Shown piece by piece: positions 6,352 through 12,669 of a stretch of DNA of 12,669 nucleotides (position 1 is the stretch's first letter; each line of letters starts with the position of its first letter). Source of the DNA: an uncultured Lachnospiraceae bacterium (GTDB lineage Bacteria > Bacillota_A > Clostridia > Lachnospirales > Lachnospiraceae); assembly GCA_902766415.1 (NCBI GenBank), contig CACXDR010000087.1, forward strand, positions 1 through 12,669, in the 5' to 3' direction. The translations under genes were made by a program, and so were the position numbers. Below the pieces are notes generated by a model, which saw only the letters and a program-made list of their open reading frames with translations, was not told where the DNA came from and ran no database searches.

Positions 6352-7878
6352 ATGGAACGACTGATCCTAGGCATTGATATCGGTACGACCTCTCTTAAGA
6401 CAGCGGTATATGACACCGAAGGGACGCTGGTCTCCTCCGCGGTCACGGAATACGCGCTTCTCACCCCGTCGCCGAATATGGTCGAGGCGCCCTGCGGCGT
6501 CTATATGGATTCGATCCGCAGCGGCCTCCGGGCCTGCGCGGAGAAGGGAGCCGACCTTTCACGGATCGCCGTGATCGGCTTCTCGGTCCAGAGCGAGACG
6601 CTCTGCTTCCTTGACGAAAACAGGAAGCCGATCGGCAACGCCATCGTCTGGATGGACAACCGGGCGGGCGCGCAGGCGGAGGAGCTCCGCGAAAGATTCG
6701 GGGACGAGCTCTGCTACGAGGTCACCGGACAGGTGAGCTTCGAGGCGAACTGGCCCGCGGCGAAGATCCTCTGGGTGAAGGAGAACGAGCCGGAGCGCTT
6801 TGAAAAGACCCGGTATTTTACCCTGCTTGAGGATTATGTGATCTGCGAGATGACCGGCGAGCTGGTCGCGGAGGGGTCGCTCCTCACGTCCACGGAGTAC
6901 TGGGATATCCGCACCAAAAGGTACTGGGGGGAAATGCTGGACTTCCTCGGGATCTCCGAGGACCGTCTGCCCCGGATCATGGAGTCCGGCGAGGTCGTCG
7001 GCACGCTGCTTCCGGCAGCGGCTGAGCTGCTCGGGCTTCCGGAAAGCGCCCTGGTCACGACGGGATGCATGGACCAGGCGGCAGGCGCGATCGGCGTCGG
7101 CAACATCCGCCCCGGGATCTTTTCTGAAAACATCGGGGCGGCCCTCGCGGTCTGCGTCCCGACGGAGAAGCTGACCTACGATCCCAACCGGCAGATGCCG
7201 GTGCACTACTTTGCTGTCCCCGACACCTACATGATGCACACCTTCACCACCGGGGGCATGTGCCTCCGCTGGTTCCGCGACAATTTCTGCAGGGAGGAGA
7301 TCAGCCTGCAGGACCAGACGGGCATGGACGCCTATGACCTCATGAGCCTCGAGGCGGAACGCGTCCCGGCAGGCTCGGACGGGCTCCTGTTCCTTCCGCA
7401 CATGCAGGGAGCGCTCGCGCCGGACGTCAACCTGAACGCGAAGGGCGTCTTCTACGGGGCCACGCTGAAGCATACCAAGGCGCATTTCGTCCGCAGCATC
7501 ATGGAGAGCCTCGGCTACCTGATCTCAAGGAACCTTGAGGCGATCGACGCCATGGGGCTTCCCGTGAAGCAGATCCGCACCATGGGCGGCGGGTCGAAGT
7601 CCGAGGTCTGGAACCAGATCAAGGCGGACATTACCGGCAAGACCCTGAACGTCACGTATTCCTCACAGGATACCGCGTGCCTCGGCGCCGCGATCCTGGC
7701 AGGGAAGGCTGCGGGGATCTTTGACAGCATCGAAAGCGCCGTCGATTCCATGGTGAAGATCCGGAAGTGCTACGTACCGGACCCGGAGCGCCGCGCGGTC
7801 TATCTGAAGCAGTATGAAAAATTCAGGCTCCTGTTCCGTTCGCTTGCCGAGCTCTTTGATTACGACGCGGCGAACTGA
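6352..7878 (+). CDS. FGGY-family carbohydrate kinase, xylulokinase-like
   Basis: FGGY kinases phosphorylate sugars or polyols with ATP. This 508-residue protein has the phosphate motif DIGTTS at 9-14, WMDNRA at 100-105 where the sugar substrate is bound, and the catalytic aspartate D241 in CMDQAAGAIGVGN. The second FGGY region runs from about 365 (GVFYGATL) to 386, and the adenosine motif MGGGSKSEVWNQIKADITGK is at 411-430. WMDNRA, DQAAGAIGVG and GGGSKS resemble xylulokinase-like members; the glycerol kinase landmarks (WQxRR-type substrate segment and DQQAALFG) are absent. That matters because the upstream trio usually accompanies a glycerol kinase. AAGGAG lies at 6341-6346, six bases before the ATG. 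The substrate is probably a pentose, tetrose or polyol; I cannot name it. Confidence 0.92.
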   Translation: MERLILGIDIGTTSLKTAVYDTEGTLVSSAVTEYALLTPSPNMVEAPCGVYMDSIRSGLRACAEKGADLSRIAVIGFSVQSETLCFLDENRKPIGNAIVWMDNRAGAQAEELRERFGDELCYEVTGQVSFEANWPAAKILWVKENEPERFEKTRYFTLLEDYVICEMTGELVAEGSLLTSTEYWDIRTKRYWGEMLDFLGISEDRLPRIMESGEVVGTLLPAAAELLGLPESALVTTGCMDQAAGAIGVGNIRPGIFSENIGAALAVCVPTEKLTYDPNRQMPVHYFAVPDTYMMHTFTTGGMCLRWFRDNFCREEISLQDQTGMDAYDLMSLEAERVPAGSDGLLFLPHMQGALAPDVNLNAKGVFYGATLKHTKAHFVRSIMESLGYLISRNLEAIDAMGLPVKQIRTMGGGSKSEVWNQIKADITGKTLNVTYSSQDTACLGAAILAGKAAGIFDSIESAVDSMVKIRKCYVPDPERRAVYLKQYEKFRLLFRSLAELFDYDAAN

Positions 7879-7928
7879 GACGGGCCGGAGTTTTGCAGAT
7901 AAACAACCACTAAAGGAGGAAATGAGAT

Positions 7929-8594
7929 ATGAGCCACCCTGAGTTGATCGTAATGCTTACCCACAATGATGTCACGGTCGCGAACGCTCCGGAGGTCTTC
8001 GAGGAGTGCAAGGACGCGAAGGCAAAGTTCTGGGGCTTCAAGGAGGTCGGGCTTCCGATCGAAGAGATGAAGAAGCTGTACGCCCGCATGAAGGAGTGCG
8101 GAAAGACGACGTTCCTTGAGGTCGTCGCCTACACGGAGGAGGAGTGCCTTGAGGGCGCGAAGATGGCCGTGGAGTGCGGCTGCGACATCCTGATGGGGAC
8201 GCTGTATTTCCAGTCCATCATGGACTACTGCAAGGAGAATGACCTGAAGTACATGCCGTTCGTCGGAAAGATCACCGGAAGGCCGTCCGTTCTCGAAGGG
8301 ACCATCGAAGGGATGATCGCCGAGGCGAACGACTACATTTCCAAGGGCGCATACGGCATCGACCTCCTCGGCTACCGCTATGTGGGCGATGCAGTCGAGC
8401 TGAACAAGAAGTTCGTTGCCGGCGTGAACGGCCCGGTCTGCCTTGCCGGCTCCGTGAACAGCTACAAGAGACTTGACGAGGTCAAGGACGCGGACTCCTG
8501 GTCCTTCACGATCGGCGGCGCGTTCTTTGAGAACAAGTTCGACGGTACGTTCGCGGAGCAGATCGACAAGGTCTGCATCTATATGGAGAAATAA
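7929..8594 (+). CDS. Unassigned small (beta/alpha)8-barrel protein with predicted phosphate-binding end
   Basis: I cannot name this family. The 221-residue protein shows eight regularly spaced strand-like segments: LIVML, KFWGFKEV, TFLEVVAY, CDILMG, KYMPFVGK, AYGIDLLG, GPVCLAGS and WSFTIGG. This is the spacing of a complete TIM barrel. Charged residues at strand ends that could be catalytic include D14, K38, E64, K114, R118 and D145. The last two strands end in GSVNS (174-178) and GG (196-197), resembling the phosphate-binding loops of NanE, HisA and related isomerases. A phosphosugar epimerase, isomerase or aldolase role is therefore likely but inferred. TAAAGGAGG is nine bases upstream of the ATG, one of the strongest ribosome sites here, and codon choice is strongly biased, suggesting high expression. 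It lies 50 bases after the kinase. Confidence 0.85.
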   Translation: MSHPELIVMLTHNDVTVANAPEVFEECKDAKAKFWGFKEVGLPIEEMKKLYARMKECGKTTFLEVVAYTEEECLEGAKMAVECGCDILMGTLYFQSIMDYCKENDLKYMPFVGKITGRPSVLEGTIEGMIAEANDYISKGAYGIDLLGYRYVGDAVELNKKFVAGVNGPVCLAGSVNSYKRLDEVKDADSWSFTIGGAFFENKFDGTFAEQIDKVCIYMEK

Positions 8595-8610
8595 GGGATC
8601 CTACGGGGAG

Positions 8611-8626
8611 GCCTGCCTGTGCAGGC
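8611..8626 (+). other. Intercistronic hairpin between the barrel and cyclodeaminase-like genes
   Basis: GCCTGC (8611-8616) pairs perfectly with GCAGGC (8621-8626) around the four-base loop CTGT. No T tract follows, so it is not a standard terminator. It could stabilise the 3' end of the upstream message or mark an RNA-processing point. Confidence 0.5.
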
Positions 8627-8665
8627 GTTTCCGGGTATGTAAAAGCTTGAAAGGAGCGTAACGGT

Positions 8666-9691
8666 ATGCCAAAACATGATCTGCTGTTTCTTAACAACAA
8701 GGATATGGAAAAGCTGGGCGCAGGCGATATTGAGCTTGCGATCCATGACGTGGAGCGCGCTTACCAGCTTACCGCGGAGGGTGATGTCAACATCCCGGGC
8801 AAGTGCGTCATGCGCTGGGGCACAACGCCGGAGGACGAGAACATCTACGGCCGCATCAACGCCATGCCGGGCTTTATCGGCGGCGAATACAACATGGCCG
8901 GGATCAAGTGGATCGGCAGCGGCCCGATGAACTATAAAAAGGGACTGCCGAGAGCAAGCGTCACCCTGATCCTGAATGACCCTGACACGAAGCTTCCGGT
9001 CGGCATCTGCGACGGGACCGAGATCAGCGCGAAGCGTACCGGCGCGTCCGGCGGCATTGCAGTACGTCTTCTTTCAGTGAAGGATGCTTCCGTCATGACG
9101 ATCTGCGGCGCGGGAGCGCAGGGACGCACCCAGCTCGAGGCCGTGAAGGTGGTCCGCCCGGGCGTCAAAAAGGTCTATGTGTATGACGTCCGTCAGGAAG
9201 CGATCGAAGCCTACATCGCCGAGATGGGCGCGAAGTATCCGGACGTGGAATTCATCCCGCTGGCGGACAGCGCGGAGAAGGGCGTCAGGGAGAGCGACAT
9301 CATCATCTGCGTGACGCTGGCCAACGAGCCGATCGTCTTCTACAAATGGCTGAAGAAGGGCGCCCTGGTCCTGAACATGGCGGATTATGAGGTAGACAAC
9401 GAGACGGTCGACAAGGCGGACAAGATCTACTGCGACAACTGGGAGACGATCAAGCACAGAAAGGTCAGCACGATCTCGCTCATGTGGAACGACGGCCTGT
9501 TCGACGAGAGCAGGATCACCGCGGAGATGGGAGACGTCCTCCTCGGCAGAAAACCGGCCCGCGAGAGTGATGACGAGATCATCTATTTCAACGCGGTAGG
9601 AACGGGGATCCTGGATCTTGCGATAGCGACACGCTGCTACAGGAAGGCGAAGGAGGAGGGGATCGGCACAACGGTCGCCTTCTGGGAGTGA
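8666..9691 (+). CDS. Ornithine cyclodeaminase / mu-crystallin family protein
   Basis: Members of this family bind NAD(P) and act on amino, imino or keto acids: ornithine cyclodeaminase, archaeal alanine dehydrogenase, ketimine reductase, SbnB and others. The 341-residue protein has the expected landmarks. These are IKWIG with K81, which in the family contacts the substrate carboxylate, GLPRASVTLILND, a DGTEISAKRTGA segment with R124, the nucleotide-binding motif GAGAQG at 148-153, and D240 in NMADYEVD near the usual catalytic aspartate. The ATG has AAAGGAG about ten bases upstream. It follows the barrel gene by 71 bases and shares its biased codon use. An amino-acid-type enzyme at the end of a kinase/dehydrogenase operon is unusual. 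Databases label some relatives tyramine oxidase subunit B; I cannot tell whether that applies. No terminator is obvious downstream. Confidence 0.88.
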   Translation: MPKHDLLFLNNKDMEKLGAGDIELAIHDVERAYQLTAEGDVNIPGKCVMRWGTTPEDENIYGRINAMPGFIGGEYNMAGIKWIGSGPMNYKKGLPRASVTLILNDPDTKLPVGICDGTEISAKRTGASGGIAVRLLSVKDASVMTICGAGAQGRTQLEAVKVVRPGVKKVYVYDVRQEAIEAYIAEMGAKYPDVEFIPLADSAEKGVRESDIIICVTLANEPIVFYKWLKKGALVLNMADYEVDNETVDKADKIYCDNWETIKHRKVSTISLMWNDGLFDESRITAEMGDVLLGRKPARESDDEIIYFNAVGTGILDLAIATRCYRKAKEEGIGTTVAFWE

Positions 9692-9780
9692 CCCTTGTTC
9701 AATTATTAAAAAAGTATAAAAAATTATAAAAAAATAGAATGTATTGTCTGAAGGAAATATGTAAAAAACCGAGAAATCAG

Positions 9781-9808
9781 TTGCAATCATTATTATAATA
9801 TTTATAAT
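9781..9808 (+). promoter_or_regulatory. Predicted promoter of the GltS-type transporter gene
   Basis: TTGCAA (9781-9786) and TATAAT (9803-9808) are spaced by 16 bases. A second TATAAT lies at 9794-9799. The whole 173-base gap (9692-9864) is very AT-rich, with several runs of five to seven A residues upstream of the -35 box that could act as an UP element. No GC-rich terminator hairpin was found in the gap, so the transporter may also receive read-through from the operon. Confidence 0.65.
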
Positions 9809-9864
9809 ATAAAATATAAAAGATACTGTAACTGCTTCATCACTATTCGTCAGAGGAGGATGTT

Positions 9865-11238
9865 ATGACAGTTTATGATGTATTGATCGACTTTACGATT
9901 GCTTCGGTTCTGATCCTTGTCGGACAGCTTTTGAGGTCAAAGATCAAATTCTTCCAGGAATTCTTCATGCCTGCAAGTATGATCGCCGGCTTCCTGGGAC
10001 TTTTCCTCGGCAAACAGTTTGCAGGGATCCTTCCCTTCTCCTCCGGCGCAGGCTCGTACTCCGGCGTACTGATCATCCTGATCTTCACCGTCGTCGGTGT
10101 CAACGGCTTCAGCTCCGGTAAGAAAGGCGCGGGCGGCGAGACCGTCAAGCGTGTCCTTGGCTTCACCCTTCTGAAGAACATCGCGTTCTTCTCGCAGTTC
10201 GCGGTCGGTATCGCCCTGACCCTAACTGTCATCAAGGCTATGGTCCCGGATATCAACCCCGGCTTCGGTGTCCTGATGGCATCCGGCTTCACCGGCGGAC
10301 ACGGCACGGCTGCAGCAGTCGGCAATACCTTCGAAGAGCTTGGCTGGGCTGAGGCGAAGGACCTTGGTATGACCTTCGCGACCGTCGGTATCCTGAGCGG
10401 TATCTTCGGCGGACTTGCCCTGATCAAGACTGCAACGAGGAAGGGCTGGACAGCCTACATCAAGGATTTCAAGTTCATCTCCGGCGAGCTCCGCACCGGC
10501 CTGATCCAGAAGGAGAACAGAAAGGCACTCGGCGGCGAGTCCACCAGCAGCGTCTCTCTTGACGGTCTTGCATTCCAGCTCGCAGTCGTCGTCACGATCG
10601 CAGGCTTCGGCTACATGCTCAACAAGTTCGTTCTTGCGCCGCATGTGATCAAGGGTATCCCGGACTTCACGGTCGCCTTCCTGCTTGCGCTCGCGTTCTT
10701 CATGGCCGCCAAGAAGACCCCGATCTACAACTACATCGACAAGAGCGTCACGAGCCATATTTCCGGTACCGCGACGGACTACCTGGTATTCTTCGGCGTT
10801 TCCCAGATCAATGTCGGCGTTATCATTGAGTACGCGCTTCCGCTTCTGATCGGTATCATCGGCGGATGGTTCTGCGTCCTGATCGTCCTCTTCCCGTTCG
10901 GCCACCTGATGAGCGACAAGAGCTGGTTCGAGCGCGCGATCTTCATCTTCGGTTACTCCACCGGCGTTTACGCGATCGGCTTCGTGCTTCTTCGTATCGT
11001 CGACCCGGACAACCTGTCCCACACGGTCGAGGACACCGCTATGTCCCCGTGGCTGAGCTTCGTCGAGATCTTCTGCTGGTCGCTGGTACCGACCATGCTT
11101 CTGGCCGGACAAGGCTGGACGGTCGTCATCGTGTGCGTTGCCGCGATGGTCGCGACCGTGATCGCAGCATTCATCCTGAAGACCTGGTGGACCGCGCCTC
11201 TTGCAGGCCGCGGCGGCTATCAGGGCAGCGAGGACTGA
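9865..11238 (+). CDS. Sodium/glutamate symporter family transporter (GltS-like)
   Basis: This is a multi-spanning inner-membrane protein of the ESS (GltS) family, which takes up glutamate or related anions with sodium. The 457 residues contain about ten to twelve hydrophobic segments in two halves separated by a hydrophilic stretch near residues 205-235. The family signature GFTGGHGTAAAVG lies at 141-153, and the second half contains SQINVGVIIEYALPLLIGIIGGW. It is somewhat longer than E. coli GltS (about 400 residues), which together with divergence leaves the substrate open. The ATG at 9865 has AGAGGAGG about five bases upstream. Codon use favours GGT, CGT and ATC, suggesting strong expression. 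It follows the cyclodeaminase-like gene on the same strand, so it could import that enzyme's amino acid or a carboxylated pathway substrate. Confidence 0.88.
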   Translation: MTVYDVLIDFTIASVLILVGQLLRSKIKFFQEFFMPASMIAGFLGLFLGKQFAGILPFSSGAGSYSGVLIILIFTVVGVNGFSSGKKGAGGETVKRVLGFTLLKNIAFFSQFAVGIALTLTVIKAMVPDINPGFGVLMASGFTGGHGTAAAVGNTFEELGWAEAKDLGMTFATVGILSGIFGGLALIKTATRKGWTAYIKDFKFISGELRTGLIQKENRKALGGESTSSVSLDGLAFQLAVVVTIAGFGYMLNKFVLAPHVIKGIPDFTVAFLLALAFFMAAKKTPIYNYIDKSVTSHISGTATDYLVFFGVSQINVGVIIEYALPLLIGIIGGWFCVLIVLFPFGHLMSDKSWFERAIFIFGYSTGVYAIGFVLLRIVDPDNLSHTVEDTAMSPWLSFVEIFCWSLVPTMLLAGQGWTVVIVCVAAMVATVIAAFILKTWWTAPLAGRGGYQGSED

Positions 11239-11281
11239 TCTGCGGAAGCTCCCGCATTATGTACTGCAACTTGTAAATAAG

Positions 11282-11317
11282 CGAACGGCCGGCAGCGGAT
11301 CCGCTGCCGGTCGTTTG
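11282..11317 (+). terminator. GC-rich hairpin after the transporter gene, weak terminator
   Basis: A stem of about 15 bp pairs 11282-11296 with 11303-11317 around GGATCC, including two G-T pairs. Only TTTGT follows instead of a long T tract, so termination may be partial. The next gene starts 24 bases later, so read-through may set its expression. Confidence 0.55.
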
Positions 11318-11340
11318 TCACCCGGGGAGTTGACTTCATC

Positions 11341-12246
11341 ATGCTCAGAGGTACGGTCTATATTATCCTTGCATCGCTGCTTTTCGGCTTCATGCCGACG
11401 ATGAACAAGTACATCATGCTCCAGGGCCTGGACGCGGTCTGTGTGACGTTTTTCACGCAGGTGATCGTTCTGGTCCTCTCGCTCCTGATCTGCTCTGCCA
11501 GGAGGATCCGGGTCATGATCCCCTGGCAGGACGCGGTCCGTCTCATGTTCCTCGGGGCGGTGGGCGTAGGAGGGACGAGCTATCTCCTGGCCCGCGCGAT
11601 CACGATCATTCCCGCCGGGCTTGGAACGGTGCTCCACTTCATGTACCCGACGCTGGTGTCCGTGGTCATGGTCGTGGTCTTCGGGCAGAGGATGACAAAG
11701 CTGAAGCTTCTGGCGATCGTCTCCTCGATCGCGGGGATGTCGCTGATCTCCGGACTCGGGGAGGGCGGAGGCGGGCTCCGGCTTTCCGGTGTGGTGTTCG
11801 CCCTCTGCTCCAGCATGACGTACGCGTTTTACATTATTTACAACGACGTCGGTTCCGTGAACAAGTACCCGCAGTTCCTGAAGCTCGTCTGGTGCGCGGC
11901 GGGGACAGTCCTGGTGTTCGGGGCGCTTGCCGCCGTTATGGGCGTCCTCAGGCTTGCGCCCACGCCCATATGCCTGGTGTTCCAGCTCATGACCGGCTTA
12001 TGCAGCCTGTCGGCGTTCTTCCTGATCAACTCGGGCATCCGGATCGTAGGGGCATCGACCGCGTCCTTCATCAATATGCTCGAGCCCGTGACCAGCGTCA
12101 TTGTGAGCTTCCTTGTCTATCATGACAAGCTGACATTCAGGACGGTCGCAGGCGTCGTGCTCGTCCTGTGCGCGGTCTTCTTCGTCGCGGTCGGGGACAG
12201 GAATAAAAACGCGGGACCCGCTCCCGTGCCTGAGGGGCAGAGGTAA
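11341..12246 (+). CDS. EamA/DMT-family permease
   Basis: Drug/metabolite transporter superfamily proteins of this type move metabolites or amino acids, usually outward, across the inner membrane. The 301 residues contain about ten hydrophobic segments as two tandem EamA repeats, roughly residues 5-140 and 150-285. The N-terminal repeat starts GTVYIILASLLFGFMPTMNK. Each repeat ends with the typical helix, VVMVVVFGQRMTKLKLLAIVSSIAGM in the first and TSVIVSFLVYHDKLTFRTVAGVVLVL in the second. The pattern of a late EP-like motif (MLEPVTSV) fits the family. GGGGAG lies about 11 bases before the ATG, so translation may be moderate. The gene follows the GltS-like transporter after a hairpin and precedes a convergent gene. 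The substrate cannot be read from the sequence. Confidence 0.9.
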   Translation: MLRGTVYIILASLLFGFMPTMNKYIMLQGLDAVCVTFFTQVIVLVLSLLICSARRIRVMIPWQDAVRLMFLGAVGVGGTSYLLARAITIIPAGLGTVLHFMYPTLVSVVMVVVFGQRMTKLKLLAIVSSIAGMSLISGLGEGGGGLRLSGVVFALCSSMTYAFYIIYNDVGSVNKYPQFLKLVWCAAGTVLVFGALAAVMGVLRLAPTPICLVFQLMTGLCSLSAFFLINSGIRIVGASTASFINMLEPVTSVIVSFLVYHDKLTFRTVAGVVLVLCAVFFVAVGDRNKNAGPAPVPEGQR

Positions 12247-12290
12247 GCGGGGACACGGACCGGAGGGCTATATAGAAGAAAGAGAAAAGA

Positions 12291-12350
12291 AGAGGCTTTC
12301 GCATCATGATGCGCTGTTTTCATACAGCGCGCCGTCATGCGAAAGCCCCT
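12291..12350 (-). terminator. Long imperfect hairpin between convergent genes, likely terminator
   Basis: GGCTTTCGCAT (12294-12304) pairs perfectly with its complement at 12337-12347. GCGCTGT (12311-12317) pairs with ACAGCGC (12324-12330) around TTTCAT. The six-base stretches between can mostly pair through wobble with two mismatches, giving a stem of about 24 bp. On the - strand it is followed by a T-rich tract (complement of 12275-12292), favouring termination of the ROK gene. The + strand side has only C/T-mixed sequence. Confidence 0.75.
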
Positions 12351-12365
12351 TCCTTCTGTCAGGCC

Positions 12366-12669
12366 TTACATATGGAGCGGATCCCAGTTTGAATAGATGA
12401 ACTCGCTGATCCCGCGGTTGATCGTCGTGGAATTGTTCTGGTCGAAAATGATCCTCGGGCAGGAGGGCGAGGAGAGGTACGCGCGCCTGCGTATGACCGG
12501 CTCCGCGTACCGGAAGAGATGCTCCGGCTCGATGAGGGCATCGCCCCCGATATAAAACACCTCGGGATCGAAGAGGTTTATGAGGGCAGCCGTAAGCTCG
12601 CCCAGCCGCTCGCCGCGGTCCCGGAAAAGCGCCTCGCGCTCTTCCGGGGAAAGGGACGCGTCCTTCAGA
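12366..12669 (-). CDS. ROK-family protein, C-terminal fragment (cut by window edge)
   Basis: ROK proteins are sugar kinases or NagC/XylR-type repressors. Only the last 100 residues are visible, read on the - strand from 12668 to the TAA at 12366-12368. The diagnostic part is ERLGELTAALINLFDPEVFYIGGDALIE, which matches the conserved C-terminal helix-strand of ROK domains (LG..L..L.NL.NPE...IGG). The visible end finishes in SNWDPLHM. The ROK sugar-binding HExGH region, the zinc cysteines and any N-terminal helix-turn-helix lie outside the window, so kinase and repressor cannot be distinguished. It converges on the EamA gene, with the long hairpin between them. The reading frame is open to the window edge. 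Confidence 0.8.
   Translation of the reverse strand, partial: LKDASLSPEEREALFRDRGERLGELTAALINLFDPEVFYIGGDALIEPEHLFRYAEPVIRRRAYLSSPSCPRIIFDQNNSTTINRGISEFIYSNWDPLHM

Noticed and set aside
5517..6464. An antisense reading frame spanning the DUF1667 gene and kinase start
   Set aside because: It crosses a promoter-like AT-rich gap and two well-supported + strand genes, and shows no recognisable domain.
1..12669. CRISPR arrays, insertion sequences or toxin-antitoxin genes
   Set aside because: No regularly spaced repeats, transposase motifs, terminal inverted repeats or small paired genes were seen on either strand.

Overview
The window looks like a chromosomal segment from a GC-rich anaerobic member of the Bacillota, most likely a Lachnospiraceae-type clostridium. 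This is inferred from strong AGGAGG-type ribosome binding sites, U-tract terminators, a tRNA gene without an encoded CCA end, short spacing between same-strand genes, and gene families typical of gut clostridia. I did not compute base composition or compare with any database. Every complete gene is on the + strand. One partial gene at the right edge is on the - strand.

Left part (1-2917): a soluble glycerophosphodiester phosphodiesterase, then a free-standing tRNA-Ser(CGA) with its own promoter and terminator. Next come an unrecognised membrane-anchored protein and a DeoR-family repressor, which is followed by a very strong intrinsic terminator (2978-3020).

Centre (3134-9691): a run of six genes that is probably one catabolic operon with an internal promoter. 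The first three are a GlpA-like FAD oxidoreductase carrying a C-terminal BFD-type [2Fe-2S] domain, a GlpB-like FAD/NAD(P) oxidoreductase, and a small four-cysteine DUF1667 protein. They overlap or nearly touch, and resemble the clostridial form of anaerobic glycerol-3-phosphate dehydrogenase. The next three are an FGGY kinase that looks more like xylulokinase than glycerol kinase, an unassigned 221-residue probable (beta/alpha)8-barrel with a phosphate-binding end, and an ornithine cyclodeaminase/mu-crystallin family protein. My reading is that a small polyol or sugar is phosphorylated by the kinase, oxidised by the flavoprotein trio, and rearranged by the barrel protein. The ornithine-cyclodeaminase-like protein may connect this to amino or imino acid metabolism. 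The general logic resembles erythritol catabolism (kinase, polyol-phosphate dehydrogenase, TIM-barrel epimerase), but the protein families differ and the substrate is unknown.

Right part (9692-12669): an AT-rich promoter region, a GltS-type sodium/glutamate symporter homologue, a hairpin, a DMT/EamA permease, a long imperfect hairpin that probably serves the convergent gene, and the C-terminal part of a ROK-family protein. The two transporters are candidates for moving the pathway's substrate or product.
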